DNA of 64,000 bases from Holacanthus passer (Eukaryota > Chordata > Actinopteri > Pomacanthidae): positions 2,435,501 through 2,499,500 of the forward strand of contig JAFREQ010000040.1 of NCBI GenBank assembly GCA_025331565.1, in the 5' to 3' direction. The notes beneath the pieces are model-generated. The model was not told the DNA's origin and made no database searches. It was given only the letters and a program-made list of their open reading frames with translations. Below, piece by piece: positions 23,937 through 35,214 of this stretch (the stretch's first letter is position 1; the number at the start of each line of letters is the position of its first letter). The position numbers were made by a program, and so were the translations under genes.

Positions 23937-24448
23937 TGTCATGGTTTTAGTTGGGGTTTTAGTCTACTTATTTTCTGTTTCATGTTGAAAGAGTGTCCTC
24001 AGGTGTGTTAAGTTCGTTTGCTTCCTGCCTTTGTGTGTTTGCCTCCTCTGGGATTGCTCATTGGTTTCAACTGTTCCCTCCTAGTGTATTCAGTGGATGT
24101 GTTCACTCTTTGCCAGTTTGTCTTCGTACCTTGTGCCAAGTGTTCCAGCCTGTTTCCCAGCGTTTAGTCCTTGTGTTTAGTCTTCATGTTATTTCTAGCT
24201 TTTTGGGATCTTTGTTTTGTTTCCCTGGACCTCGTCTGTTTGTGGACTTTTGCTTCTTGCCTGCTCCCATTTGGATTTGTTTCCCTGTTTGGACGGCCAT
24301 GCCCGGATTTGACCTTTGATTTCCTGACCATCCCATAAGCCTTTTGTGCATTTGCCTTTTTTATGTTAATTAATCATTGAATTGCTGCAGCCCAATCCCA
24401 GGTCCAATCCCTTGTGTTCCTGCTACCTCGCTGGCGCAAATTGTCACA
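23937..24448 (+). mobile_element. Gypsy-type LTR-like segment, possible solo LTR
   Basis: The segment starts TGTCATGGTTTTAGTTGG and ends CGCAAATTGTCACA, giving TG...CA ends over 512 bp. It is T-rich and C-rich in the style of fish Gypsy LTRs, with CTGTTTGGACGGCC and a late CCCAATCCCAGGTCCAATCC. The bases before it (CTAGC) and after it (CTGGC) match at 4 of 5 positions and may be a decayed target duplication. Alternatively CTGGCATCAAACGTG could be the start of an internal region with a primer-binding site. Confidence 0.55.
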
Positions 24449-25434
24449 CTGGCATCAAACGTGTGGCCAGATTTGTGACGCTGTTTACTGTTTGATCACT
24501 TCTCCATTTTAATCGGAGTATTTTATTCAGACACAGCTGCTTGTAACACTTGACATTTTGGAACTTCTTGGGAGCTTCTTTTGTTAAATAAAAAGTTTTC
24601 TAGAGAAACATATTAATATTTTTCAGAGCAGTGTAACAAAAAATTCTTCTTTTGCTCTCAACAACAAAACTCAGTTCTCGTATTGGCATCAAAGAAAGTC
24701 AACCGATACCAGCCCTGGCGTCTCCCTTAGTTTTTATTGACAAGCAGTATTTTAAAATGATCCAGCTGAGTCTTGTTGACCAAAAGGAAATTGAAGGAAT
24801 GAATATTTCAAGAGGAAAAATATTTCTTTTACTCTGCCCACTTTCTGGACACTTTTTTCAAATCTGATTGCTGAGGCTGTTGTGTCTTTCAGTAAAAATG
24901 TATGTAGGCATAGTCAGAGAGGGCTGGTAAAATAAAACAGGGCTGAGGTCTGCAGACTCAGTGAGCCACCACTTCATCTGACACCTGAACAATAACCACA
25001 CTTAACTAAAACTCACCGATCTGGCTGTTCTCCTTCACACAAAGCCGAAATCGAGAAATCGAACTCAAGTCCTTCTGGCTGTGAGGCATCAAGGTTAACC
25101 ACAGATCCACCATGACAACCTACCATTAGGAATAATATCATTCTTGAGTCGTGCAGCTCATCAAAAGAAACTCATTAGTCTCATTTGAGTGCGGGAAAGA
25201 AAGGAGCCTTTTGAGGCTTAAAGAGCATTTCATGTGTCCATTGGGGCTTTATTAACTGCTTTCTAGCAAGTAACAGAGTGAGTGAGTGTCAGTTGTTTTC
25301 TTTCCAGGAACTGTGGAGAAATTAAAAACAGAGTTAAGAAAACACCTCAAGCGGTTTTTGGGTCAGCAGCAGCCAAGTGGATCCAACTAATCCATCTATA
25401 TTAACATTGGCATACACTTATCTTTGGATATTCA
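24449..25434. other. Intronic DNA with no recognised feature
   Basis: AT-rich single-copy sequence after the LTR-like segment. No coding or repeat signature is visible. Confidence 0.4.
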
Positions 25435-25740
25435 CAGTGCTGGAGGAAATGTTCAGATCCTCACTTTACATAAAAATATCAATACATTTATTTAAAGGTT
25501 CTCCGTTGTATATTGTCTTGCATTCAAAAAGTAAAATTACAACCCTGATTCCAAAAATGTGATTATTTGCTAATCTTTTTTGACCCACTTTGTTTGCAAT
25601 GAATGATTTTACACTGCGTTCCAACTTTTTTGGAATTATCAAAAACTACAATAGCAAAAATAAAAGTACTTGTTCCACAGAAAAATTATAAATAATATGT
25701 CTATTATCATATATGACATAATCAGGTAATACTCATCAAT
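25435..25740 (+). mobile_element. hAT-like non-autonomous element, copy 2, interrupted
   Basis: CAGTGCTGGAGGAAATGTTC at the left matches the CAGTGGTGGAAGAAGTACTC end at 947. Further family phrases are CTTGCATTCAAAAAGTAAAA on one side of a Tc1-like insert and CAAAAATAAAAGTACTTGTT on the other. The right terminus is not clear. Confidence 0.5.
25540..25636 (+). mobile_element. Tc1-like miniature element, very short copy
   Basis: The left end CAACCCTGATTCCAAAAATG after TA, and the right part CGTTCCAACTTTTTTGGAATT before TA, are the two termini of the Tc1-like family with nearly all of the interior lost. The last eight or so bases of the right terminus are missing. It splits the hAT-like element. 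Confidence 0.65.
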
Positions 25741-26409
25741 GTGTAAGCCACCTTTTACTGTTCTACCTGTTTGAGTTGGAACAAGTTTTAATTGCTTTGC
25801 ATACATTCAGGAAATGGAGTCCAGTGGTATTAGCCTCTCCATACCTGCAGAAAAAGGGACACTTGGCACTCACACGCTGACCTACTTTTCCCCATAAAAG
25901 CCTGACAGCTTCTGCTCAGCCTGGAAATCAGTTGTTCTCGCCCCGGAGGAGGAAGGAGTCTTAAAAGTTGGACAGTCTGGTCTGGTCAGCAGAATAAGGC
26001 AGTTAAAGGATGTCGGAGAAGCAGAAAGCCACAACGAGCCAAACTGCAACCTGTGATCTTGTGATCTCGAATCGTAGCAATCAGATTTAAAGTCACTCTC
26101 ATCCCTCGCTCCTCCTTCCCGGCTCCCACCTTTCTCTTTCCATTTAGCACATTTTACATTTCAATTTCAGCCAAATTCCCATTTAAAGTTAGAAAGAGTG
26201 CGACAATGGTAAAAAAGTTAAATTACATCAGAATTTACAAGCAGCCAGGACTATTACTGCGGCTCTGACTTATGAGACTCCTGGATGTTAAAAAAAAAAA
26301 ATTCAGCTGCTCTTGTTCCACTTCAATTTCACCCAGTATGTAAATCAAAAAAAGAAGTATTTAACCTAGCGGGTCAAACTGTGCTGCTGGTAGTTTATTC
26401 ACAAGATGC

Positions 26410-26440
<31 letters not shown>

Positions 26441-27289
26441 TACAGTCTTTTTATCATCCAAATGAAATCTCAACTCTCAAACTATGTTAAGATTCCCATT
26501 ACTGAATTCATGCGGGAGGGAAGCTGGGTAAACATAACAACACTGCAGTTGTCTGTTGCACATCCAAAATCCATACTAACACATTTGTACTGGATAGAGC
26601 GGAATATATCTGCATCTGGCTGTGAAGTGTATTCACACATTGTGCCATTTTCTATTTAATTAAGTACATAGATTTTTAACCCCAGACGCTCTGCTGGGGC
26701 TGACAGGCTCCTCACTAAATTAAATATCTGTCCTCTGCACAGAAATGGAAAAAGACATACTCAGATACTTAATATCTCCCAATCTATTAGGGGTGTGCGG
26801 TGGGATAAAAGAAATATACTTCCCCCTCAGGTGCTTTGATATTCTCACACAAGCGAAAGCTGAGAAATATTGCTGTGTAGCCTCCGCTGTGCTGAGTAGC
26901 ATCCTGCCGTCATCTTCCCCACTCCCACTCTGTGAGTCTGGGACACATTAAAATACTCATTTGGGCTGGCAGGCATTGTCTGAATCTGGCATTTGTTGCC
27001 GAGATGGAGAATAGGCAATTTCTAAACCTGGAGGGCGTTTGGATGGAGGTTTGGCGTCTCCCTCGACAGGTACTCATGAGCGGCCCCGCATTAGGTGTTC
27101 CTCCGCATTATTTTCTTTGTTCTAAGTAGAAGACTGGATCCAAAGAAGTGACTGATTATCCTGCTCCTACATGAAGATTTTCCAACAGGTTCACCAAGTT
27201 AAATGATGAAATATGTTGTTTGTAACTTCTGATTTGCATTTTCTGATTTAATGGAACTATTCATCTAAAAGTATTACTATTGAGCTTAG
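25741..27289. other. Intronic DNA with a GT microsatellite
   Basis: Contains a GT run at 26410-26438. Frames near 26285-26659 read through the microsatellite and are not gene-like. No exon is supported. Confidence 0.4.
26410..26438. repeat. GT microsatellite
   Basis: About fourteen consecutive GT units. Confidence 0.95.
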
Positions 27290-27640
27290 GCAGTAAAACA
27301 ACTTGGTTATGTTTAGAGAGAGATTAAGGTTTGCTTTAAAATTAATTGTCACTGTCACTGAAACCTACATTGACTCTCAATAGAAAACAAACAGTGGTCT
27401 CTGTGTCAAAGTCCCATATTCGGCTGTTGTTTGTCCTTCCTACGCAGACTTTGTGGCTCTATAACAACATCACCCGACTTCCTCTTGTGCTCCCAACTGA
27501 TAAGAGTCATAATTACTAAGCCGCCAGAGGGCTTTGCCACTTGAACGTGAACATATGTCATTTTTGGGCATTTGCCGAAACGGCTGATGCTGTTGTTTTT
27601 CTTGGGAGAAGACTCATGTTTTCTGCTCGTCCTGCTGTTG
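27290..27640. repeat. Dispersed repeat, copy B (pair with 17060-17420)
   Basis: AACTTGGTTATGTTTAGAGA, CTCTGTGTCAAAGTCCC, CGCCAGAGGGCTTTGCCAC, and CGGCTGATGCTGTTGTTTTT with CTTGGGAG parallel the order seen at 17060-17420. Divergence is moderate, suggesting an old family. Confidence 0.6.
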
Positions 27641-28370
27641 AGGATAAGATTCAATAGCAAGAATCCATATTATACAGCCGGCCTGCCTCTATGGGAAACA
27701 CACCAGAAGCAAAACATCTTGGTCTAAAAAGCCTGAAGCCTCCAGTGAATCTAAACACAAGCTGCCAAGTCTCAACCAATACCTGCCCCCGCACCCTTGT
27801 CCACCCCTGCCGCCCCCTGCACCACCATTCATTCATATTCTAAACGCATCTTTATCCAACAGCACGAGCACAATCATCTACATGTCTATGTTTTTGCTGT
27901 TTTTCATGCCCATCAGATCTGCTGATGCAGGGTGCATCCTGCATTTACATTTTAACGTTGTTCAAAGTGCAGCTGTGCGAGACATCACGGCGCATTTATA
28001 AAGACGACAAAGAGGGGGGGCTGCTTGATACAATTATTGCCTTCATGTTCTCCGTTCTTTATAATGACGTCGGCGCACTCGATAAGCAGCAAAGAATGAT
28101 GTTTTAAGAGAAGGCGGGTCACTCGAAGTCTGTAACACACTGCAGAGCCAAAAACACTGCCCTCTACAACCCTCTATAAATAAACTGGCAGAGAATGGAA
28201 GAACCTGGGGAAGAGGAAGAGAGGGAGGGAGAGGGGGAGAGACACTGCAAAGGGTAATCAATAAATCTCTAATCTCTTGAGTATTCTCTCCTCCTCTCTC
28301 CTCCCCCATCCCTCTGTGCAACCAGGAACACACACACACACGGGGTGTGCGTAAACACTGATCCACTCGT

Positions 28371-28371
<1 letters not shown>

Positions 28372-28410
<39 letters not shown>
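28372..28410. repeat. CA microsatellite
   Basis: A pure CA run of about nineteen units, preceded by a shorter CA run near 28328-28341. Confidence 0.95.
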
Positions 28411-28412
<2 letters not shown>

Positions 28413-31400
28413 CTGGCTGCCTGCAGGTCTGCTCTCATTATATCGACTGGGATTGGGAGGAGACTGATTTGTTGCAGCGGCGCCCGGTTTGTCAGACATG
28501 GTGACAGCAGTCATCCAGTCCCAGGGCAAAGTCAGAGTGGAGACACCAGCTCACACACAGCTAATATGCTCCAGCTTATTTCCCTAACGCCAGGTGCTAA
28601 AACTGCCCCATAAATCACGCTCTACACATGTGCACATCCCTCATGGCAAACACTGAGTTAACATCAGCAGCTGTGTGAGAAACGCTTTATTGTCGCTTAT
28701 TTAATATTCTGCATGCTTATGTTATAAGTAAATAACTGTTTAAGTCTCTCGTCTGAATAAGGCAGCGAAGCCGTGTCATTTGACCTGCAGAGATTGCGTT
28801 CTCATGCCCCAAATTGGTTGCTCGGTCTCACAGCCGGAGAAATCATCAAGGCTCTCATTTTGGAAATTTCTTCAATTTCTCAGCAGCCATTTTTGAATTC
28901 ATTATGGGGGGATCATATTGAAGTAAATTACCCACAGTCCCAGATCCCCTCAAGTGTTGTCTGATCATAATGCGCCCTCATTTGAGAACAGGTTCTGTGT
29001 GAGTCACTTTGCCATATACACACAAGTACATAAGATTCCCCCATGACAGAGATACAGCAGATCACAATGATGACAAAGGACCAACCACACAAACATAAAG
29101 AAAGGAGACTAATAAGGAGAGAAGACTCACTTTGTCTTTAGGATAATTGCACTTATCATTCGTATTAACAATGTATTGTCAGATTTTCCATTACTTGTGA
29201 GACTGTAGATGCAAGATAGAATCAAGCAAAGAAAACCCACGAAGGTCTGATGATGTGGAGCATGATTTGTTACCAAAGAAGAATTATATTATAAAAAGTA
29301 ATTTTTTAAAAATATATTAATTATTAAATTTTTCCTGCATGAACATATGGGAAATGCAGTTTACACATTTATAGTTCCCGAGATCCAAATGCACAGAAAA
29401 AGCAAAAGAAATAAACAGCATAAGACGAATTGTAAACACAAATCAATACCAAAGCAATCAGGCAACCAAGACATCAATAAGGTAAAAACAGATAGAAATA
29501 GAGGTGAAGGATGCACAGCAGGGAAGCTCAACCTGCTTTGCCCGGGGGCCACTTCTGCAAAATGAAAGGAGGCCAGTTAATGAACAAACATCAATAATAT
29601 TTATCAGATCAATGAATAACTCATCTTTCTTTCCAATTCTCCATTTTCTAATAAACTGACTTAGTAACTTCACTGGGTTCAAGGATTGACACCATGACAG
29701 ATAAATCAGATGCTATACTGCATTTAATAGCTGCGACTGCGTTTTAGTTGTAAATGCTTTGGTTACAATCACAAGAGTTTCTACAACATTAAACACAGCA
29801 AGAACCTCCTCCATCACTCAAATGTTGGACTGATTCATAAACATAAACCATAAACTGCTCCCACCAGGGACGGAATGAAGAGCATATTTCCGCTCTTTTA
29901 GTGTGAAATACACATTCATAGGATCAGAGTCATCCTCATTTCTTTGTCACTTTTGCTCCTTTTCAGCTAATAGTTGTCTTCAATGTCTGATCCACTTTGC
30001 ACAGCTTGTTACTAACAGCCTAATTTATGCCATCGTACAAAACTGGCATATGTGTCTCTCTGCACCGCCCGACTAACCAGGATAAACAAACAAAAACAAT
30101 CCCTGTGTGAATCAATTTATTGTCAATGTGAGTTGGACATCACTGATATACAGTATTGCAGTTATCAAGTGTGGTAAACCTCTCAAACACATCAATACAC
30201 TCTATTCGTAGCATTACACTCGAGAATTCATATTCAAACCCCGAGGGTAAAAAAAAAAACCTCATATATATGTCCAATACTAGACACGAGACGGTTGCAT
30301 GCAATGGTCCAATTTCACCATGGCTAAATTAAATGAACAGCCAAATTGCAGGAATTGCCTTAGACACTACAGGGTTAACCACTTCAGCAGCTCCTTCATT
30401 ATACATACGCATTGTGCATCCCAGCATTGTTCAGACCCAGAGAGCTTCATTTTAAATTGTATTGAGATCCCACGATACCGCATGTGCCACGCTGAATCCA
30501 ATAAATAAATTGACATACACTATATAAGCATCAAGTGGCTTCACTGCAGCGAGAAGTGAGGGCACACTGAGATGGAATATGTGGCATTGTGAGGCTGTTT
30601 TATCTGACCCTGAAAAGGAAATTTAACATTTGGGTTCAGGTGGTTAATTCGCTTGAACTGCTGCAGCGAGGTACCAGACCTTTCTTCGTATAATCATCTA
30701 TCATTGATGGATGGAGAAAATGGACGTCTATTTCATGCAGTATTTAGAGAAGGAAGGAGGAATCGTGAAAACATGTGTGCATCCTCTTTCACATCCTATA
30801 CTATGTTTGTCCCAAATGCAACAGTAAAGACAAAAAAAAATAACCGATGTTTAGATCTTGATTCTTGACTAAGAATCCACGAAGTCACCTTTGAATTTAA
30901 TTGTCAACAAATAAATTGGAGGGAGTTAATGTCTGTGGAGTCTAAGAACACCAGGAGGAAGCAGTGATTGCACTTTAAGGTTCACCTGGTGCCGTAAAAC
31001 GTCCTCATATACCTCGTCCTTTATACGACTGTGCAGAGCAATCATCAGACCGGATGACTCCCACAAGATGGACGCTCACACCAGTGCAGATCCACCCCCG
31101 CGTTTAACAGCCGCAGCAGACACTGACAGACGGAGCAACAGTCGTACAAACATACACCTGTGTGGATGTAAGAAAAAGTCATCAGACCGCATTAACTGTT
31201 CCCACTGTGCCGTGGTCCGGCTTTGTCCGTTAGCCTTGGATGCCACTGATTTCCACTGCGCTGCGACACACTGTGGCTGGTTGAGCTCACAATGTTTTCT
31301 TGTTCGCAGCAACAAGCCCTCATACCGAGACAGAAGGGGTCGCTTGTAAGTGTCCTCAAAAATGACCCATTTAACCAAAAAAAAAAACACAACTCATGAG

Positions 31401-32773
31401 CATCTAAAAGTCACACTTTGTTGACCCCATCATCCAACCTGAGATAGAGAGTCCAACACTAAACGCTATAACCCTCCTTCTTATATAAACTGCTCTAAAA
31501 TATAGGCATGATTTGCAGTCCAGTACAGCTGTAGAAACTATACATCTCTCAAATGAAATGTGCTATCATTCTGTCAGGCTAACGGAACAGCCTGTTAACT
31601 GGGTGTCAGGAAGTCAGCTTGGATTCACACTCTTAACACAGTGGAGCCTTTTGGCCTAAATGAAGAACTGAATTTGTCATGTTTCCTCTAATTTATTACA
31701 CTTGATGGATGCAGTAGTTTTACTTTCTGTGCTTCTATCTTTGCAAATTTAAGCTATCTAGTGTTCTCTGGTATAATGACAGTGCGTGTGTTGTGGCACT
31801 TGGACACCGACTATGGCGACTCCCACCCTTGGATCCATCAAAATCCTATGATAATTGTACAAAAATGCCGTAGGTTTATATATGTGTTTGCCTCATGCTG
31901 CGTCCATATCGTGTCGAGACCATAATTAAGAGCGGCCGAGTGAGAAAAATGCTCACATCAGCATCCCTAAATCCACGTCAGGAGAAACATCGGCAATCCC
32001 TGAATGGTGCAGTACTCCCACATGGGAAAATGAACTACATAAGAATCAATTCAGCTAATTTAAAAGAAGCTATAAACTGTGTCTGGTTTCGCACAGCAAA
32101 AGAAGCTAATTTAGTATATTTATGTATCGTGTATTCCTACAGTGTTATTAGTGGGGATAACCATCAAAGTGGGAACAACGTGAGCTTCTTCCTGTTCTTC
32201 CCATTCTGCTGATATTGTGTGAATGCAACATTAGTTCACTTCCACCACCGCCTGTTTCACGAGATGCACAACTTTTGTAGAATTTTAAAAAAAATATTTT
32301 TTTTTACAATATAACACTTTAACACTATTTCTGCCTTTGCCACTGGAGACGGTCATTACTTTCGCGACTGCAGGAGATGGCTATTCAGCAAAGTGTGAAC
32401 ATACTGTAAATCACTGCAAGTGTTTGAACAAGCAACCGGTGCTCTCATTTTTCTGCTGAGGACAGTCTCATTTAGAGCTCATCACAGATATTAGTCTCAT
32501 TTCCTCTTCTAAGCCAGAGGTTGCCATCTATACTGTTAAATATCCATGAACACATGAGATGAAGGAAACGATTTTAAAGTTTGTGCGAAATTAATCAGTC
32601 CCTTAATAACTCTTCAAATCTCATGTTAAAGAGACGATTGTTGCTAATTTGGTGGGAATTGATTTGCTGGTGTAGCTGCTTGTGTCACTGTGATTTAGTG
32701 ACATCAGAGTTAAACTTCCTTTGTCACGACTTGGTATTTCCATAAATTTGTCCTTGTGCTCTTCCCTCCCTCC

Positions 32774-32798
32774 CACACACACACACACACACACACAC
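32774..32798. repeat. CA microsatellite
   Basis: About twelve CA units after a C/T-rich lead. Confidence 0.95.
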
Positions 32799-33212
32799 GC
32801 CCATGCAATCACATCTAACGGGAAACAGGAGTATAATATTTCACAAAGCATATGCCTTCTCTGTTTTCCAATAATGGCCCCATATTCCCATTTGCCCTTC
32901 TAATATGCCTTCTGGTGCATTCAGGTGATACTAATGACAGACTGAAATGGCAATACCTGCACTGTGTGTATAACACTGACTAAATAGTTCCCGCCGAACA
33001 GAAATATGGACAAAACTGAAGCTGGCGGCCTCCCGACGCTGCACGCCCTTTGTGTTCGCTGCTGATAAAGGCGTCGCAGATGAAAAACACCTCAGTCACA
33101 TGCTGTAGGGAGAAACAAATCTCTGACAGCGAAAGTATGAGATCAAACAACATGGGGGGGGGGTGAAGAGGGAGGAAGGCGAGGGAGAGGGTAATAGAAA
33201 GCTCAGCGGACA

Positions 33213-33352
33213 GTGACCAATGAGACGTGTACGGGGGAATGGCAGTGGCATAACAAATCAGAACTGGAGGAGAGAGAAATGGAGACCAATGAGAAGTGCC
33301 CTGCAGAGCAAGAGTGGCATAACAAATTATTAATGGAAAGAGAGAGGTGGGG
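33213..33352 (+). repeat. Diverged direct duplication of a ~70-bp unit
   Basis: Two adjacent units share GACCAATGAGA at their starts, AGTGGCATAACAAAT in the middle and a GGA-rich tail ending in AGAGAGA. Each unit carries a CCAAT word. In one plus frame both units encode similar peptides (ETNE/MTNE then WHNK), but the surrounding frame shows no domain, so I do not call a gene. Confidence 0.7.
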
Positions 33353-33603
33353 AGGAAAGACAGCGGCGAGGGAGGGAAAGGGGCAGCGAGCAGAAAGAGT
33401 AGCAGCGACTGTCCCACGAGAACTGCAGCGGCAGGCAGCGCGACCGACAAGGAGGCGACGGACGCGGAGAGATTTGTGCTGAAACTCAAGGCCAGGATAC
33501 GAAAAAGCGTGATATATCAAATGTTTCTGCAGGTCATGATTTACATCCAGCGGCAGTGCAGAAATGAGTGTGCCCTTTATGCAGCAGAGGGGGAAAGTAA
33601 GGG

Positions 33604-33760
33604 CGTGGTGGTCGGGCCGGTGGATGGACGCGTCTGACCTTCATGCAAGAGGCCGGAGTTTGAGTCCTGTCACAGACCTGCAATTAATGTTTGCTTTCTT
33701 TAACCCAACCACAATCTTTCCATAAATGTAATCATGCCATAGTTGTCATTCAACACAAGC
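33604..33760 (+). repeat. tRNA-like repeat head (SINE-like) joined to the dispersed repeat
   Basis: GGTGGTCGGGCCGGTGGATG resembles a degenerate A-box region, and GCCGGAGTTTGAGTCCTG matches the B-box pattern GGTTCGANTCC. It is followed by TTTAACCCAACCACAATC, the inverted phrase of the family at 17060. It is too diverged to be a functional tRNA gene. Confidence 0.45.
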
Positions 33761-34444
33761 CAAGGTTACGCAGAATCCTCTCAACTCATATTAATGTTAC
33801 GTCTGACGATAGGGATACAGACTCATGCTCGATTTATGGGAAAGTCATTTACCAATTTATGGCTTTGATTAATTGTTAAAAGGCAAATTTCAGTTTATGA
33901 TAACTTAGGTTTTCACCGTCATGCTGGAAAAAAGACTGCGACAAGGTGAGAAACACAAATTTTTCAACACAAACTGATGTGCTACCCAAACTTATTTATT
34001 GCAAATTATCAAAATGGTCCTTTGTAAACGTCAACCACAGTTTACAGACAGACTTCCTGCTTCTACTTTGACATACAGGCAAAAACATTTGGTTACCACC
34101 TGCTCACGACTGCTTGTATTTCCTGGCCCTTAGATCTCCCTTTAAGCAACTCTGTCATCTGCCCAAATCTCTGACATTAATTGAGTGATGTTATCAAAAT
34201 TGGTAGAAATGATGAGCAGAGTTACAAAAATAAGACCCAAGTTTGGTTGTGTTTTCAGTGTTTTGGTGGATTTTTAATGCCTTCAATTTCACAGCAGAGG
34301 CGTCAGGAAATGAGATGGGGGAAGGTCCCTGACTGGACTTCCATCACGACGCCCCAGAATTGTCCTTTTAGTCATTTTTCAGTTCGTTCAAAAAATGCCA
34401 AACATTCACAGTTTCCCGAATGTGGCTGCGCTGTCGCTGTCAGT
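33761..34444. other. Intronic DNA with no recognised feature
   Basis: AT-rich single-copy sequence. The 88-codon frame at 34181-34447 (plus) has no motif. Confidence 0.4.
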
Positions 34445-34585
34445 TAAATATCTTTGAGCCTTAGATGTCACATCGAGCGCTGGGAAATTGTTTTGGGCAT
34501 TTTTAATCATTTCCTGACATTTTTGTAGACTAAACAAATTTCATCATAATCAACAGACTAATCACTGATGAGGTTAATCTTCAGT
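34445..34585. mobile_element. Fragment of a hAT-like repeat (RTTAATCGA family)
   Basis: ATCTTTGAGCCTTAGATGTCACATC, GCGCTGGGAAATTG and CATTTCCTGACATTTTTGTAG match in order the fuller copy at 47690-48035. The ends are lost. Confidence 0.5.
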
Positions 34586-34693
34586 TTCAGTCCTGATTCT
34601 GACCCGTGAGCTGACTATCAACAGCCCTCTTCAGTCACGTATGTGCTCGCATGAGTGTGTTTTCTTCTGTGTCCCCCGTCTCTCGCTGCCCCA

Positions 34694-34699
<6 letters not shown>

Positions 34700-34725
<26 letters not shown>
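34700..34725. repeat. GT microsatellite
   Basis: Thirteen consecutive GT units. Confidence 0.95.
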
Positions 34726-34769
34726 CGTTCACGCTTCAGCTGAGCGAGGCCATCTATAAACCCCTTAAC

Positions 34770-35145
34770 ACTCCTTCACTCTGTCTCTCCCCGTCTCTCT
34801 CGTTGTCCCGGCCGACTTCTCTGACATTTTAATTCCTTGTTTCTTAATTGTGCTGCTCTTTCCCTTCTTTCCTTCCCTCTCCTCCTCCCCCACTCCGATC
34901 ATTAACACCTCATTCCCTCAAGCCTCCCCTCTTGTTCTGTCATACCTCATCCTCCTCCCTCTTCCTCTTCTCCCATCATTAGCTCTCTGTTTTCTCTTTT
35001 CACTCTTCGGCTCCCATCTTTCCCATTTTCTCCACTTCCTGTTGTATCCATACCTTGTCATCCTTTACCCTATCTGCCCTCCCTTTTTCAACTCTCCTTT
35101 CATCTCATCCTCACCTCCCTCCTCCTCTTCCTCATCTTCCTCCAG
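34770..35145 (+). repeat. Long polypyrimidine tract
   Basis: About 375 bp made almost entirely of C and T on the plus strand, dense in CTCC, TTCC and CCTCTTCC words. Long homopurine-homopyrimidine tracts can form triplex DNA. The reading frames across it are low-complexity and not genes. It ends in a perfect 3' splice-site pattern, discussed as a separate finding. Confidence 0.8.
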
Positions 35146-35214
35146 CAGCCACCAGTTCAAATCACCACTGTGTCCACCGGCCTCCTCAGTATGGCAAATC
35201 CACCAGGGGTGAGA

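Larger units (their letters stand above)
27641..33210. other. Intronic DNA with CA microsatellites; no exon recognised
   Basis: CA runs lie at 28372-28410 and 32774-32798. A purine-rich patch lies at 28190-28250. At 29515-29590, CTCAACCTGCTTTGCCCGGG and the GGCCA words resemble a decayed hAT-type terminus, which is weak. The frame at 31068-31349 (plus) is cysteine-rich but matches no family I know and has no supported start or splice sites. Confidence 0.4.

Noticed and set aside
28320..28412. CRISPR-like regular repeats
   Set aside because: These are simple CA microsatellites. There are no unique spacers, and the genome is clearly eukaryotic.
29515..29590. hAT transposon terminus
   Set aside because: CTCAACCTGCTTTGCCCGGG and GGGGCCAC are suggestive, but no opposite end or target duplication could be found.
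31068..31349. Cysteine- and histidine-rich 93-codon frame
   Set aside because: The Cys/His spacing fits no zinc-finger class I know, and a 104-codon antisense frame overlaps it. Likely chance.
32980..33489. 169-codon minus-strand frame
   Set aside because: Leucine/serine/proline-rich translation of purine-rich DNA including a tandem duplication. No domain, no splice context.
34850..35212. 120-codon plus-strand frame
   Set aside because: It is a translation of the polypyrimidine tract and consists of S, P, L and F only. Only its final 63 bp are discussed, as a possible splice-flanked segment.
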